A stretch of DNA of 64,000 nucleotides from JBLFWJ01 sp047611425. GTDB taxonomy: Bacteria; Bacteroidota; Bacteroidia; UBA10329. Positions 1 to 8,655 of the stretch are shown one piece after another (the stretch's first letter is position 1; every line of letters starts with the position of its first letter). A program made the translations under genes and the position numbers. Below the pieces are notes generated by a model, which searched no databases, was not told where the DNA came from, and saw nothing but the letters and a program-made list of their open reading frames with translations. The stretch covers positions 1 to 64,000 of the forward strand of contig JBLFWJ010000001.1 in NCBI GenBank assembly GCA_047611425.1, written 5' to 3'.

Positions 1-2066
1 TTCAATCGAACAAATAGATCATCAAAGTAACTGTCGTTGTCGGTACCAGCGTTTCGCGTACCCATTAAAACCAATCTTACTGTTTCAGTATTGGCAGGAA
101 TTAACATTGATTCGTTGTAAAGCGTCCAACTTGAACTTGCGTGAGATGTAGTTGGAGATTCCGAAATCATGTTTGAAGATCCATCAAAGAATTGAACCTT
201 GAAAGCGGGAACATCCGATCCATTGTAGTCACTTAAATAACCGCCATAATTAACCAAAACACCGCCTGCATTAATTTGCGTTTGATACGCTGTAACGTCA
301 ACATCTTGATGGCCTTCTCCGTAAGCATTGTCTGTACAAACACCTCCAACAGCAAACAACTTACTTCCTGCAAAGGCATTATTCCCAGCACATTCGCCAC
401 TATTGATGGATTCGAATGATCCTTGATCCTGCACCCAATCGGTAACGCCATTTTCAGCTCCACCATTCGTGATAAGGTTGGCCGTTAGAGTGGTTGTAGT
501 GGTTTGGAACATAATCTCATCCGACCAATCGCTCCAGGTCAAACTTCTATCTCTGTAACGCACCCTCCAATAATAGGTGGTGTTTTCTTGCAACGAGGTT
601 ACCTCCTGATCCACCATGTTGTTTCCAGCCAACTCATCCACATCGAAATACCAATTCTCGTGTTGGTACCATTCATCATATACCATATTTGTGAAGCTGG
701 CATCCGTAGCAATTTGCCATTGTGTTGCTCCTTGAAGGTCACTTTCCGAATCGGCAAAATCGCTGCCTAGAAAGACAATGCAGTCTGGGCTTAACATGTC
801 GTTGGCCGCTGGAAAAACCCCTGTGGGTTGGTCAGGACTTGGGTTGTTGAATTTTACCAATAAACTGTCCTTCAGAACATTGGTGAGTAACCCATCCTCA
901 ATGTTTCCGTGACTTAATCGCTTTAAAAGAAATTGTGGGTCGGCTCCTGCTTGAACCTCCATAATAACATAACCGAAATCGTCATCGCTTCTAGAGAATT
1001 CGGGATAATCTTCCTGAGCAAATTCGCCCCAATTGTCAATCGCTCCACCACCGCTAGCTACGTTTACCATAACATGCTGATGTTCCTTGCTTTGTCCTCG
1101 AGAGTAGCCATGCGTATGACCAAAAAAGTGCACACTCGGTTTACCAGATGAAGTTGAGAAATTCTCAAGAATCTCCTTAACATCTCCTGTGTAGTCAGTG
1201 TTTCCGGCAATCCAAAGTTCACTCAAATGTGGATGATGAAGTTGAGCGAAAACAAAATCAATATCAGCATCTGTCGCTGCGTCATCCAAAACGGTTTGAA
1301 GCCAATCTAATTGGGTTTGCACCCGATAGCCGCTGTTAGATTCTAATCCGATCAACCTTACATTAGAATAGTCTTTGTACCACCAGTGCTCAGGATAGTC
1401 GTTGGTCATTGTGCCGTTCATTGGCAAATTGAAGTATTTGAAAAACGTTGGCGTGTTTTGTTCGTGGTTTCCGGGTACGGGATACAATGGAACATAGCTT
1501 AACAGATTTTCAGCAGGCGTAAAAAACGTTGAGGCCCAAGAACCATAGTTGCTGCCCGTGGTCACGAGGTCTCCAGGTATAGCAAAGTATGCCAAGTGTT
1601 CTGATAGATCCGATCCATATTGATCTTGTACATAAGGAATGATATTGTCGTTTACTATGTCGCTGAAAACAGTTGGATACGATCCCCATTGCTGCATGTC
1701 ACTTGTCGCAACAATATTGAACGATGCCTCAGAAGATTGAAGCGGTGGCGTGAAAAAGTGGTAGGTCTGGCTTTCAATGCTACCTGTAATAGCTTTATAG
1801 AAATATTTGGTTGCTGGAGTAAGCCCCGTCAATTCTACATCGTGCACCTGTGAAGCCCCATTACCGGTAATAGCAGTTCCCGAAACAGTTGTTCCTAAAC
1901 TGTTGGTAAGGCCGTATTCCACGGATGTAGAATTGTCCGAACTGGTTTCCCACATAACATGCATTGATGTAGGATCAGCATTCTGCAAATATGGTTTAAC
2001 AACCAAAGTTTGAGCAATCAATCCTGAGGAAATGAACAGGGCTGCAAAGAGTAATGAAAGACGCAT
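1..2066 (-). CDS. Secreted purple-acid-phosphatase-like metallophosphoesterase (partial, 3' end off the left edge)
   Basis: The frame is open from an ATG at 2066 to the window edge (about 688 residues), so the gene is cut and the C-terminus is not visible. It begins with a signal peptide (MRLSLLFAALFISSGLIAQ), followed by a fibronectin-like N-terminal domain of the purple acid phosphatase kind (about 20-110) and a calcineurin-like phosphoesterase domain (about 115-350). Metal-site motifs visible in order are SDMQQWG, GDLVTTG, GNHEQ, QLHHPH and GHTHG. A second Fn3-like domain follows (about 390-510, YYWRVRYRD), then a carbohydrate-binding-like module near the edge. Related Bacteroidota proteins usually end in a T9SS sorting domain, which would lie outside the window; that part is inference. 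Likely a secreted phosphomonoesterase or phosphodiesterase; the substrate cannot be told. Confidence 0.85.
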   Translation of the reverse strand, partial: MRLSLLFAALFISSGLIAQTLVVKPYLQNADPTSMHVMWETSSDNSTSVEYGLTNSLGTTVSGTAITGNGASQVHDVELTGLTPATKYFYKAITGSIESQTYHFFTPPLQSSEASFNIVATSDMQQWGSYPTVFSDIVNDNIIPYVQDQYGSDLSEHLAYFAIPGDLVTTGSNYGSWASTFFTPAENLLSYVPLYPVPGNHEQNTPTFFKYFNLPMNGTMTNDYPEHWWYKDYSNVRLIGLESNSGYRVQTQLDWLQTVLDDAATDADIDFVFAQLHHPHLSELWIAGNTDYTGDVKEILENFSTSSGKPSVHFFGHTHGYSRGQSKEHQHVMVNVASGGGAIDNWGEFAQEDYPEFSRSDDDFGYVIMEVQAGADPQFLLKRLSHGNIEDGLLTNVLKDSLLVKFNNPSPDQPTGVFPAANDMLSPDCIVFLGSDFADSESDLQGATQWQIATDASFTNMVYDEWYQHENWYFDVDELAGNNMVDQEVTSLQENTTYYWRVRYRDRSLTWSDWSDEIMFQTTTTTLTANLITNGGAENGVTDWVQDQGSFESINSGECAGNNAFAGSKLFAVGGVCTDNAYGEGHQDVDVTAYQTQINAGGVLVNYGGYLSDYNGSDVPAFKVQFFDGSSNMISESPTTSHASSSWTLYNESMLIPANTETVRLVLMGTRNAGTDNDSYFDDLFVRL

Positions 2067-2083
2067 GTAAATTCGATTTAACG

Positions 2084-2113
2084 TAAAGGTAGAATTACAG
2101 AAAGGAGTGCAAA
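2084..2113 (-). promoter_or_regulatory. Promoter of the metallophosphoesterase gene
   Basis: Reading the minus strand, TTTG (2113-2110) is followed after 18 bases by TACCTTTA (2091-2084), a 7/8 match to the Bacteroidota TAnnTTTG -7 element at the expected spacing. Transcription would start near 2077, about 10 bases before the ATG at 2066. Confidence 0.6.
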
Positions 2114-2146
2114 ACACCGAGCTTTTCACAGGTCTAGATTGAGTAA

Positions 2147-2182
2147 ACAAAAAAGCCCCATCCGCTTTAGGCGAATGGGGCT
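2147..2182 (-). terminator. Rho-independent terminator of ndk
   Basis: An inverted repeat (arms AGCCCCAT and ATGGGGCT with a CCGC/GGCG inner stem and TTTA loop) lies 20 bases after the ndk stop. On the minus strand it is followed by a run of T, as expected for an intrinsic terminator. Confidence 0.8.
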
Positions 2183-2201
2183 TCAAACTCAATATTGATT
2201 A

Positions 2202-2621
2202 TTAAGGTCTTTCTGCCATTGAAAAGAAGAAGCTTCCTTCAATCTCAGCATTCTCATCGCTGTCAGATCCGTGAACCGCATTCTTCGCTTTGCTTTCAGC
2301 AAACTTAGCTCGGATAGTTCCTTCCTCAGCTTCTGCTGGATCCGTTGCTCCAATCAATCCTCTGAAATCAGAAACTGCATTATCTTTCTCAAGAATTACA
2401 GCTACGATTGGTCCAGAAGACATGTACTCAACCAACTCTCCGTAAAACGGACGCTCCTTGTGTACTTCGTAAAATCGACCAGCTTGATCGGCCGTAAGTC
2501 GAGTATACTTCATGGCTACGATGCTGTATCCAGCTTCGTTTATCATTGCCAAAATTCCACCTATGCTGTTCTTTTCAACTGCATCAGGCTTAACCATTGT
2601 AAAAGTTCTGTTTCCAGACAT
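2202..2621 (-). CDS. ndk: Nucleoside diphosphate kinase
   Basis: 139 residues, the normal family length. It transfers the gamma phosphate from NTPs to NDPs through a phosphohistidine, balancing nucleotide pools in the cytoplasm. The N-terminus carries the FTMVKPDAV nucleotide-binding strand, and the catalytic histidine lies in NAVHGSDS near residue 117. The ATG at 2621 fits the family start. It is transcribed divergently from the DHH phosphoesterase gene and ends at its own hairpin terminator. An antisense ORF over the same DNA has no recognisable domain and is treated as a shadow. Identification is secure. Confidence 0.97.
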   Translation of the reverse strand: MSGNRTFTMVKPDAVEKNSIGGILAMINEAGYSIVAMKYTRLTADQAGRFYEVHKERPFYGELVEYMSSGPIVAVILEKDNAVSDFRGLIGATDPAEAEEGTIRAKFAESKAKNAVHGSDSDENAEIEGSFFFSMAERP

Positions 2622-2654
2622 TGTATTGGGTGTTTCAGGTTTAAAAATCGGGCG

Positions 2655-2662
2655 CGAATATA
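2655..2662 (-). promoter_or_regulatory. Possible ndk -7 promoter element
   Basis: The minus strand reads TATATTCG, matching TAnnTTTG with a C for the third T. It would start transcription about 27 bases before the ndk ATG. No convincing TTTG -33 box is present at 17-23 bases upstream, so this is tentative. Confidence 0.35.
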
Positions 2663-2689
2663 CTCCAATTCAAGGGAGATGGATATCAC

Positions 2690-2697
2690 TAACTTCG
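2690..2697 (+). promoter_or_regulatory. Possible nrnA operon -7 promoter element
   Basis: TAACTTCG matches the TAnnTT(T/C)G pattern seen at several genes here and sits 22 bases before the GTG at 2720. No clear -33 TTTG is visible. Together with the facing ndk element it would form a compact divergent promoter. Confidence 0.35.
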
Positions 2698-2719
2698 CGG
2701 ATCTTAAAAGTGGATAAAG

Positions 2720-3730
2720 GTGGATAAAAGCATAGTAAAAGAGTTGTTAAGCAAGGGGAGGAGGGTCGCCATTATTGCACACAGAAACCCAGATGGAGAC
2801 GCAATCGGGTCAGGTTTAGGCCTGCATCATTTCTTAGTGAGTTTGGGTCACGATGTAACCACGTTGATGCCTACCGATTATCCGAAATTCCTAAAATGGA
2901 TGCCGGGTAATGATGAAGTGATTCGGTATGATAATGCCAAAGAGTCATTCGAAAAAGTATTGGATGATTCAGAGATTTTATTCTGTTTAGACTTCAACAC
3001 AACATCTAGGGTAGGAGATGCGGAACAAGCCATTCTTGGTTTTGAAGGCGTGAAGATTATGATTGATCATCACCCACAACCAGATGATTATGCGGATCAC
3101 TTAATGAGTGACGTAACCGCTAGTAGTACTGCCGAATTGATTATGCGGTTCATTCATTTAATGGACAGTTCAATTCCAAATGTTGAATGTGCCAATTGCC
3201 TGTACACTGGTATTTTGACCGATTCAGGTAGTTTTCGCTTCCCAAATACATCCGCTCAAACGCATCGATATGTCGCGGAAATGATGGATGCTGGTTTGGA
3301 CCACTCTTATGTGTACGACCAAATCTTCAATCGAACTACCGAAGGCAGATTACGATTGCTGGGCCATTCAGTAAGTGAGAAACTAAAGGTGATTCAAGAT
3401 CATCACACTGCTTTCATCAATTTGAGTTTGAAAGACAAGCAGCGATTCAACTTCCAAAAGGGTGATACCGAGGGAACAGTAAATCAACCATTGTCAATTG
3501 AGGGCATCATCTTCTCTGCAATTTTTATTGAAGATCCTGATAAAGTCAAGATTTCTTTCAGAAGTATTGGTGATTTTGATGTTAACCAATTTGCTCGGGA
3601 TCATTTCAGCGGTGGCGGTCATAGAAATGCAGCAGGCGGTATGTCTGAACTTTCATTGAATGACACATTGGAACAATTCCAAAGCATACTTCAAGGTTAT
3701 AAGGAGGAATTGGATCGATGCGCTCGCTAA
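2720..3730 (+). CDS. nrnA: DHH/DHHA1 phosphoesterase, NrnA-like (oligoribonuclease / pAp phosphatase)
   Basis: 336 residues. The DHH domain has the metal-binding HRNPDGDAIGSG motif at about 21-32, a DFN motif near 94, IDHHPQ near 115 and GILTDSGSF near 165; the DHHA1 domain ends with the substrate-binding GGGHRNAAGG motif near 296. NrnA-type enzymes trim short RNAs to mononucleotides and hydrolyse 3'-phosphoadenosine 5'-phosphate in the cytoplasm. The start is a GTG at 2720; the other nearby GTG (2710) runs straight into a stop. It overlaps the next gene by 13 bases, so the two are probably translated together. Choice between NrnA and other small DHH enzymes is by overall layout only. Confidence 0.88.
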   Translation: MDKSIVKELLSKGRRVAIIAHRNPDGDAIGSGLGLHHFLVSLGHDVTTLMPTDYPKFLKWMPGNDEVIRYDNAKESFEKVLDDSEILFCLDFNTTSRVGDAEQAILGFEGVKIMIDHHPQPDDYADHLMSDVTASSTAELIMRFIHLMDSSIPNVECANCLYTGILTDSGSFRFPNTSAQTHRYVAEMMDAGLDHSYVYDQIFNRTTEGRLRLLGHSVSEKLKVIQDHHTAFINLSLKDKQRFNFQKGDTEGTVNQPLSIEGIIFSAIFIEDPDKVKISFRSIGDFDVNQFARDHFSGGGHRNAAGGMSELSLNDTLEQFQSILQGYKEELDRCAR

Positions 3731-4251
3731 TCATTATAGTAGTCATGCTTTGGTCTGCATGCCAGCAAAAAGGCACGCAGCAAAAGCCTGTGCAAAATAG
3801 TCAGAGCCTGAAAGAGAATATGATGGATGCCAACCGAATTATGCATGAGCATGAAGAGGTGGACATCGAAAACTACATTGAGCGAGCGGGATGGGAAATG
3901 ACAACTTCTCCAACGGGTCTTCGGTACCAAGTCTATGAAGAAGGAACAGGAAAGAAAGGAGAAGAGGGTATGGTTGCTGTTTTCAACTTTGAAACGAAGT
4001 TGATTAATGGCAAAATATGCTACAATTCTGAAGAAAATGGCACGAAGCAATTCTTAATAGGAAAGCCAACTGTAGAGCGAGGATTGGACGAGGCAATGCA
4101 GTTGTTGAAGGTGGGGGATCGGGCCAAATTAATTTTACCTTCGCACCTCGCTTTTGGGCTGGTAGGTGATGATAATTGCGTACCCCGGAAAGCGGTCCTG
4201 ATCTACGATGTTCAGGTTATTGATTTCGTTGAACCAACCAAAATAAATTAA
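3718..4251 (+). CDS. gldI: FKBP-type peptidyl-prolyl isomerase lipoprotein, GldI-like
   Basis: 177 residues. A lipoprotein signal peptide ends in WSAC (lipobox cysteine at residue 15), giving an outer- or inner-membrane-anchored periplasmic protein. After a spacer of about 60 residues comes one FKBP domain (about 65-175: [42 protein letters not shown]). GldI, a folding factor needed for gliding/T9SS in Flavobacterium, has this size and sits in the same nrnA-gldI-FKBP order in many Flavobacteriales, as I recall; the symbol rests on that context and not on a diagnostic motif. It overlaps nrnA by 13 bases and precedes a second FKBP lipoprotein gene by 11 bases. Confidence 0.7.
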   Translation: MRSLIIIVVMLWSACQQKGTQQKPVQNSQSLKENMMDANRIMHEHEEVDIENYIERAGWEMTTSPTGLRYQVYEEGTGKKGEEGMVAVFNFETKLINGKICYNSEENGTKQFLIGKPTVERGLDEAMQLLKVGDRAKLILPSHLAFGLVGDDNCVPRKAVLIYDVQVIDFVEPTKIN

Positions 4252-4262
4252 ATACTATTAGA

Positions 4263-5078
4263 ATGAAAAAAGCTGGATTAGCTATTGTAATGGCAGGCGT
4301 TGTACTGTCATCTTCAACATGTAACAAAGGAGGCGGAGAATCTGCCAGCACAGGACCAGACACTGTTGCAACCGAATCAGGATTACAATACATCATTTGG
4401 AAAGGTGGTGAAGAGGGTGCTGCGCAAGCTGCATCTGGAGACAAGGTTTCTGTGCATTATGCAGGAAGATTAAGTACCGGTGAAGCATTTGATAATTCTT
4501 ACGATCGCGGTCAGCCATTCCAATTTCCATTGGGGCAAGGACGCGTGATTAAAGGATGGGACGAGGGTATTGCACATCTTCATGTTGGAGATTCTGCAAC
4601 CTTGATTATTCCTTCTGACCTAGGTTATGGAGCTGCTGATCGACCAAATATTCCAGCCAACTCAACACTGATTTTTGATGTACAGCTAATGGATGTCACC
4701 AAAAAAGTTATGCCAAAGCGGTACGAAGTTGAAGGAAAGGAAAAGCAAACAACAGATTCTGGACTTGAATACATAAAGCTGAACGAAACTGAAGGGGTTC
4801 AGGCGGAGGCTGGAAAAACTGTTTCAGTTCACTATTCTGGCTATTTACTTGATGGAACTATGTTTGATTCTTCTATAGAAAGAGGTCAGCCAATCAGCTT
4901 TCCACTTGGGCAAGGACGAGTTATCGCTGGATGGGATGAAGGCATCGCTCTATTGAAAGTAGGTGAGAAGGCTCAGTTGACCATTCCAAGCAATTTGGCC
5001 TATGGTGAAAGAGCAACTGGACCGATTCCGGCCAATGCAACGTTGATCTTTGACGTTGAGTTAGTAGACGTGAAGTAA
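4263..5078 (+). CDS. Lipoprotein with two FKBP-type prolyl isomerase domains
   Basis: 271 residues. The lipobox ends in SSTC (cysteine 20). Two complete FKBP domains follow in tandem, about 38-145 and 155-271; each has the [18 protein letters not shown] strand, the [31 protein letters not shown] core (split here for the second copy as [10 protein letters not shown]) and an [26 protein letters not shown] end. Both copies keep the hydrophobic active-site pattern, so both are probably active. It should act as a periplasmic or surface folding catalyst together with the preceding GldI-like protein. A strong hairpin terminator follows the stop. Confidence 0.9.
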   Translation: MKKAGLAIVMAGVVLSSSTCNKGGGESASTGPDTVATESGLQYIIWKGGEEGAAQAASGDKVSVHYAGRLSTGEAFDNSYDRGQPFQFPLGQGRVIKGWDEGIAHLHVGDSATLIIPSDLGYGAADRPNIPANSTLIFDVQLMDVTKKVMPKRYEVEGKEKQTTDSGLEYIKLNETEGVQAEAGKTVSVHYSGYLLDGTMFDSSIERGQPISFPLGQGRVIAGWDEGIALLKVGEKAQLTIPSNLAYGERATGPIPANATLIFDVELVDVK

Positions 5079-5094
5079 GACTTCTGAATCATTG

Positions 5095-5132
5095 AAAAGG
5101 CCGAATCCTGATGAAGGATTCGGCCTTTTTTA
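5095..5132. terminator. Bidirectional terminator between converging operons
   Basis: AAAAGGCCGAATCC and GGATTCGGCCTTTTTT form a long perfect stem around a 7-base loop. A-rich and T-rich flanks allow it to work for the FKBP operon on the plus strand and the polysaccharide operon on the minus strand. Confidence 0.85.
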
Positions 5133-5156
5133 TTCAATCAAATTTGAAAGGAAAGT

Positions 5157-6602
5157 TTAGTTTTCCTTCAGTTCTTTTTTGCTGTAGTAAATGTCCAATG
5201 CCACGATTGCGGCAGTGAATCCCCAGAAAGGTGCACTTGCTTTATCAGTATCAAGGAAGTTGTTTAACATTCCGTGAATCATGTATGTGACCAAACCGAG
5301 GAACATACAGAGCAGAATTGTTCGGTGTTCTCCAGGCGGCATTTTTCCGTAAAGAATTACAGAATAATAGCAGATACAGATTACAATAATGATGAACGAG
5401 AGCGATCCAAATATTCCCGCTTCAGCAAGTGGTCCGATGTATTCACTATGTGCATTTCCTTTATCACCAGCATTGGTACTAATGCTGGTTTTTTCTTGAG
5501 AATGCTGAAATGGAGCATAGACAAAAGCGTACGTTCCAGGCCCCCAACCGACAAAAGGACGGGCTTCAAAAAGTCTAAATGCAGACGACCATCTATTCAA
5601 TCGTTCCAGATTACTCGCATCCGTGGATATGTTCGAAATAGACTGAACGTGCTCTCCCAACTCCGCGGAGGAGTCTTGACGGTTACTTTCTAATTTCTGA
5701 ATAATCGTTTCCTGCAACGAGAAAAAGGCAATGATAATTCCAACGCCAATCAATGCTACAGTAGAGAATTTGATTCTCATTTTGAGAATAAAGAAAAGTC
5801 CAAGGGCTGCAACTAAGCTCACCCAGGCGGCTCTTGTATAACTCAATATCAAGGCAACGGTGAACAAAAGAATCAATGACCAGATCCCGATTTTAACCGT
5901 TCTTGAATACGATGAGGTCAATCCGAAACCAATCAATAATGGAAAGAAGAATGCCAATGCCGCACCATAGGAAGTATGATCATTAAAAAATGGATCCATC
6001 ACCCAGTGTGCGGGTTGCTCTTCAAATCCGTACATGCCATGATGAACAATCGTGTAAATAATCACACAAGTAAACCCCAGAATGTAAGCCCAGATATAGG
6101 TTTTAATCTTATCGGGGTCCTTGAATATTTGTGTTGCTACGAAATAGAAAGAGGCCAAAAACCAAAGTCTAGAAAGAACGAATTTAAAAGAAACGATGGG
6201 CAACTCACTGGTGAATGAAGTGAGGATGAGCCAAATTAGATTCATCATTATGGCCAACGTAATTGGGTGGTTCGAAACTTTGGAATCAAACTTTCTTTCC
6301 AATAGGAACTTCAAAATCAGAACCAATAAAACTCCGAACATTAAAGGATCTGTCGGTAATGATAATCCCACGCCTTCTCCAACATCGGTAAGGTTTACCG
6401 AAAGAGGGGTGAGGAAAACGATGAGAATTACCAGTTTGTCCAAAGAGAACAAAGCCAAGAAAACGATTGCTAATGCCACCGGCAGGAGTGGTAAGTAGAA
6501 GAATTCCATGGCCACCATAAGCGCATTAAGGCCAGCGAATGCGAGCCCTGCAATGAGAATCCATTTAGAATTGAGTTTGAGTGACTTGATAGCTTCAGCC
6601 AC
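5157..6602 (-). CDS. O-antigen ligase / Wzy-family polysaccharide membrane protein
   Basis: 481 residues with about 10-12 membrane segments and one large periplasmic loop (about 290-390), the shape of the Wzy_C/O-antigen ligase family. The typical loop ending WGPGTYAFVY with a following HSEY motif (about residues 358-390) is present; these arginine/histidine-containing loops handle the undecaprenyl-linked glycan. It either polymerises repeat units or ligates them to a lipid or protein acceptor; sequence alone does not decide. The start is GTG at 6602, six bases after the second Wzz-like gene, so it is the last gene of the wzz-wzz-ligase operon. Confidence 0.85.
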   Translation of the reverse strand: MAEAIKSLKLNSKWILIAGLAFAGLNALMVAMEFFYLPLLPVALAIVFLALFSLDKLVILIVFLTPLSVNLTDVGEGVGLSLPTDPLMFGVLLVLILKFLLERKFDSKVSNHPITLAIMMNLIWLILTSFTSELPIVSFKFVLSRLWFLASFYFVATQIFKDPDKIKTYIWAYILGFTCVIIYTIVHHGMYGFEEQPAHWVMDPFFNDHTSYGAALAFFFPLLIGFGLTSSYSRTVKIGIWSLILLFTVALILSYTRAAWVSLVAALGLFFILKMRIKFSTVALIGVGIIIAFFSLQETIIQKLESNRQDSSAELGEHVQSISNISTDASNLERLNRWSSAFRLFEARPFVGWGPGTYAFVYAPFQHSQEKTSISTNAGDKGNAHSEYIGPLAEAGIFGSLSFIIIVICICYYSVILYGKMPPGEHRTILLCMFLGLVTYMIHGMLNNFLDTDKASAPFWGFTAAIVALDIYYSKKELKEN

Positions 6603-6608
6603 GACCTA

Positions 6609-7559
6609 CTATTTTCTTATTCCTGTATTGTTCAGGAATGATAACACCACCAATGAAAATAGTAGACAAGATGCAACGCTAACCAAAACGATTAACCATC
6701 TTATTGGATAAGATTTCTTGTCGGAAACTACCGGTGAAGTCACCACATTACAATAAGTCAAATGCTTTTCTACATCCTTAACCGCAGCTTCCAAAGACTC
6801 CTTTAAATTATTATAGGTACCTCTAACTCTCCAAAGATGCTCGGTAAGACTAACATATTCTCCTCCATGTTCTTTCAGAGATTCAAGAATAGGCTCAACT
6901 TCCTTTCTGTATTTATCGGACCCAGGGCCAGTGACTACTTGTAAATATCGTTCGGTAGCATATTCTGTTTGAAGCGCGAAATCTAGGATTCCGTGTGTTA
7001 CTCTCAAGTCTTTTAGCCTGGCTTCTAGGCTATCCATCTCTTCCTTTTTGTTCTTAACCTGAACCTCAAGAATTTTAACCAGCTCGATGGATTTCTCCTT
7101 TTGCATGGACTTTTCCTTCAAGTTAAAGTGATGAATCATTCGATCAACCATCACTTTAGCAAGCTTGGGGTCGATGTCCATGACCTCAAGAACAACTGAC
7201 TCGTACTTGGTTTTTTCGAAGCTTACATTTTCCTCAAACTCATCTCTCAACTTGGTTCGATGACCAATCTTACTTGAATCAATTCCATAATGGCCATAAA
7301 GACCGAATTCTGTAGACAGCGCTTCCATAATGGCGTCTGATTCCAAAACTTGTAGCATTTGCTCCGTTGGAGTTTCGGTGCCCATCGGAATAATGTTGGC
7401 AGGATAGAGTACGGCTGCACTCTTATACTTTGGTTCAATAAACGTGGCAGATGAAAATACAGCCGACAATAATGCGGCTACAACTGCAACTATTGCCAAT
7501 TGCTTCCACCATCGGAAGACCAAAGACAAAATCTGATTATTATTAAAGAACTCCGACAT
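6609..7559 (-). CDS. Wzz-family chain-length determinant (second tandem copy)
   Basis: 316 residues with a membrane segment near each end (about 16-38 and 287-310) and a long helical periplasmic part with coiled-coil-like stretches (about 150-200), the layout of polysaccharide co-polymerases. No cytoplasmic tyrosine-kinase domain is attached. The start ATG overlaps the stop of the preceding paralogue by one base (TAATG). It shares with that paralogue the motif KKSYPIRWLIV just before the second membrane segment and the IEPKY/VQPKY motif after the first one. Likely sets chain length of the polysaccharide handled by the neighbouring ligase/polymerase and flippase. Confidence 0.85.
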   Translation of the reverse strand: MSEFFNNNQILSLVFRWWKQLAIVAVVAALLSAVFSSATFIEPKYKSAAVLYPANIIPMGTETPTEQMLQVLESDAIMEALSTEFGLYGHYGIDSSKIGHRTKLRDEFEENVSFEKTKYESVVLEVMDIDPKLAKVMVDRMIHHFNLKEKSMQKEKSIELVKILEVQVKNKKEEMDSLEARLKDLRVTHGILDFALQTEYATERYLQVVTGPGSDKYRKEVEPILESLKEHGGEYVSLTEHLWRVRGTYNNLKESLEAAVKDVEKHLTYCNVVTSPVVSDKKSYPIRWLIVLVSVASCLLFSLVVLSFLNNTGIRK

Positions 7560-8584
7560 TAGGGTTGGGCGTTGAGGTCCTTGAAACTTTCAAATCCAAT
7601 GATTAGCAACAATGTAACCAAGACAGACGATATTACGGAAATGAAAACAATGAGCCATCGAATTGGATAAGATTTTTTCTCAGCAACAAACGCGTTGTTC
7701 ACAATAAACTTGTGAGGCAAAGTCTGCTCCGCATCAACCTTTGCTTCCTGAAATTTTGCACGAATATGACTCAGCTGTTCCTTCTCGTGTTCTAACATAT
7801 CTCTGATGGAAACATAAGCACCACCATACTGACTTAGCGTTTTTAAGCGTTCCTCCAGTTTTTCAGCTGCCGCAGATTTTCCCTCCAGAATAGCCTTAGC
7901 ATAAGCTTCATTGAAACGTTCTGCCATCGATTCGTAATCGTTGATACCCATTTGCCGTAATCGGTTCAATGAGTCTTCTAATTCTTTCACATAGTCTTTC
8001 ATGAAGATGTATTGATCCTCAGCAATTTTCATGGCTTTAAAAGCACGTTCTTTTTGCATGCGATTTTTGGTAGTGTCCAAAAGAGCGGCTATATCATTAG
8101 CCATACCTGCAGCCAAAACTGGGTCGGTATCATAAACATCAATCCTTACCGATTGAAACTCCGTTCGTTTGTACGTGATATTGTCTTCATATTCCTTGAA
8201 TAGCTTGGTGAATTTGTACTGGTCGGCAGTATCGATATCATAATGCGCCATCAAATCATACTTGCTGACAATCTTGCTTCTTATTTCGTCAGAATTCAAA
8301 ATCTGAAGCAATTGTTCTGCTTGTTCCTCTTCTCCAAAAGAAAGAAGATCGTCTTTGGACACGTTATTCTTAGCCATCAATGACTTCGATACTGAAGCAG
8401 TAGATGTTGGAAATAGAATCACTGTGCTCATATACTTCGGCTGTACAAAAGTTGGCCCCGAAAATATGGCAGAGCTAACTGCAGCTAACAGCCCTACAAT
8501 AATCAACGGCTTTCGCCACCGATATATGTAAAGTAAGAGATTTGAAGAATCGAAGGACAAGCCTTCGTTTGACTTTTGCGACAT
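7559..8584 (-). CDS. Wzz-family chain-length determinant (first tandem copy)
   Basis: 341 residues, Wzz-type architecture: membrane segment at about 23-45, periplasmic helical domain (about 60-300) and a second membrane segment at about 310-332 preceded by KKSYPIRWLIV. It is a diverged paralogue of the downstream gene and is translationally coupled to it. A TACTTTTG -7 element lies about 35 bases before the ATG. Two adjacent, non-identical co-polymerases suggest a mixed oligomer or two product lengths; that is inference. Confidence 0.85.
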   Translation of the reverse strand: MSQKSNEGLSFDSSNLLLYIYRWRKPLIIVGLLAAVSSAIFSGPTFVQPKYMSTVILFPTSTASVSKSLMAKNNVSKDDLLSFGEEEQAEQLLQILNSDEIRSKIVSKYDLMAHYDIDTADQYKFTKLFKEYEDNITYKRTEFQSVRIDVYDTDPVLAAGMANDIAALLDTTKNRMQKERAFKAMKIAEDQYIFMKDYVKELEDSLNRLRQMGINDYESMAERFNEAYAKAILEGKSAAAEKLEERLKTLSQYGGAYVSIRDMLEHEKEQLSHIRAKFQEAKVDAEQTLPHKFIVNNAFVAEKKSYPIRWLIVFISVISSVLVTLLLIIGFESFKDLNAQP

Positions 8585-8618
8585 ATTCAGCGCGTGTGTG
8601 CGGTAAAAAAACGGTGGT

Positions 8619-8626
8619 CAAAAGTA
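8619..8626 (-). promoter_or_regulatory. -7 promoter element of the wzz-wzz-ligase operon
   Basis: The minus strand reads TACTTTTG, an exact match to TAnnTTTG, placing the transcription start about 28 bases before the ATG at 8584. No clear TTTG at the -33 position. Confidence 0.45.
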
Positions 8627-8655
8627 GGAAAATTCAATTGCCAATTTCTCTTGAT

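Noticed and set aside
2271..2717. 148-residue plus-strand ORF antisense to ndk
   Set aside because: Lies over a secure ndk gene on the other strand and has no domain or own signals.
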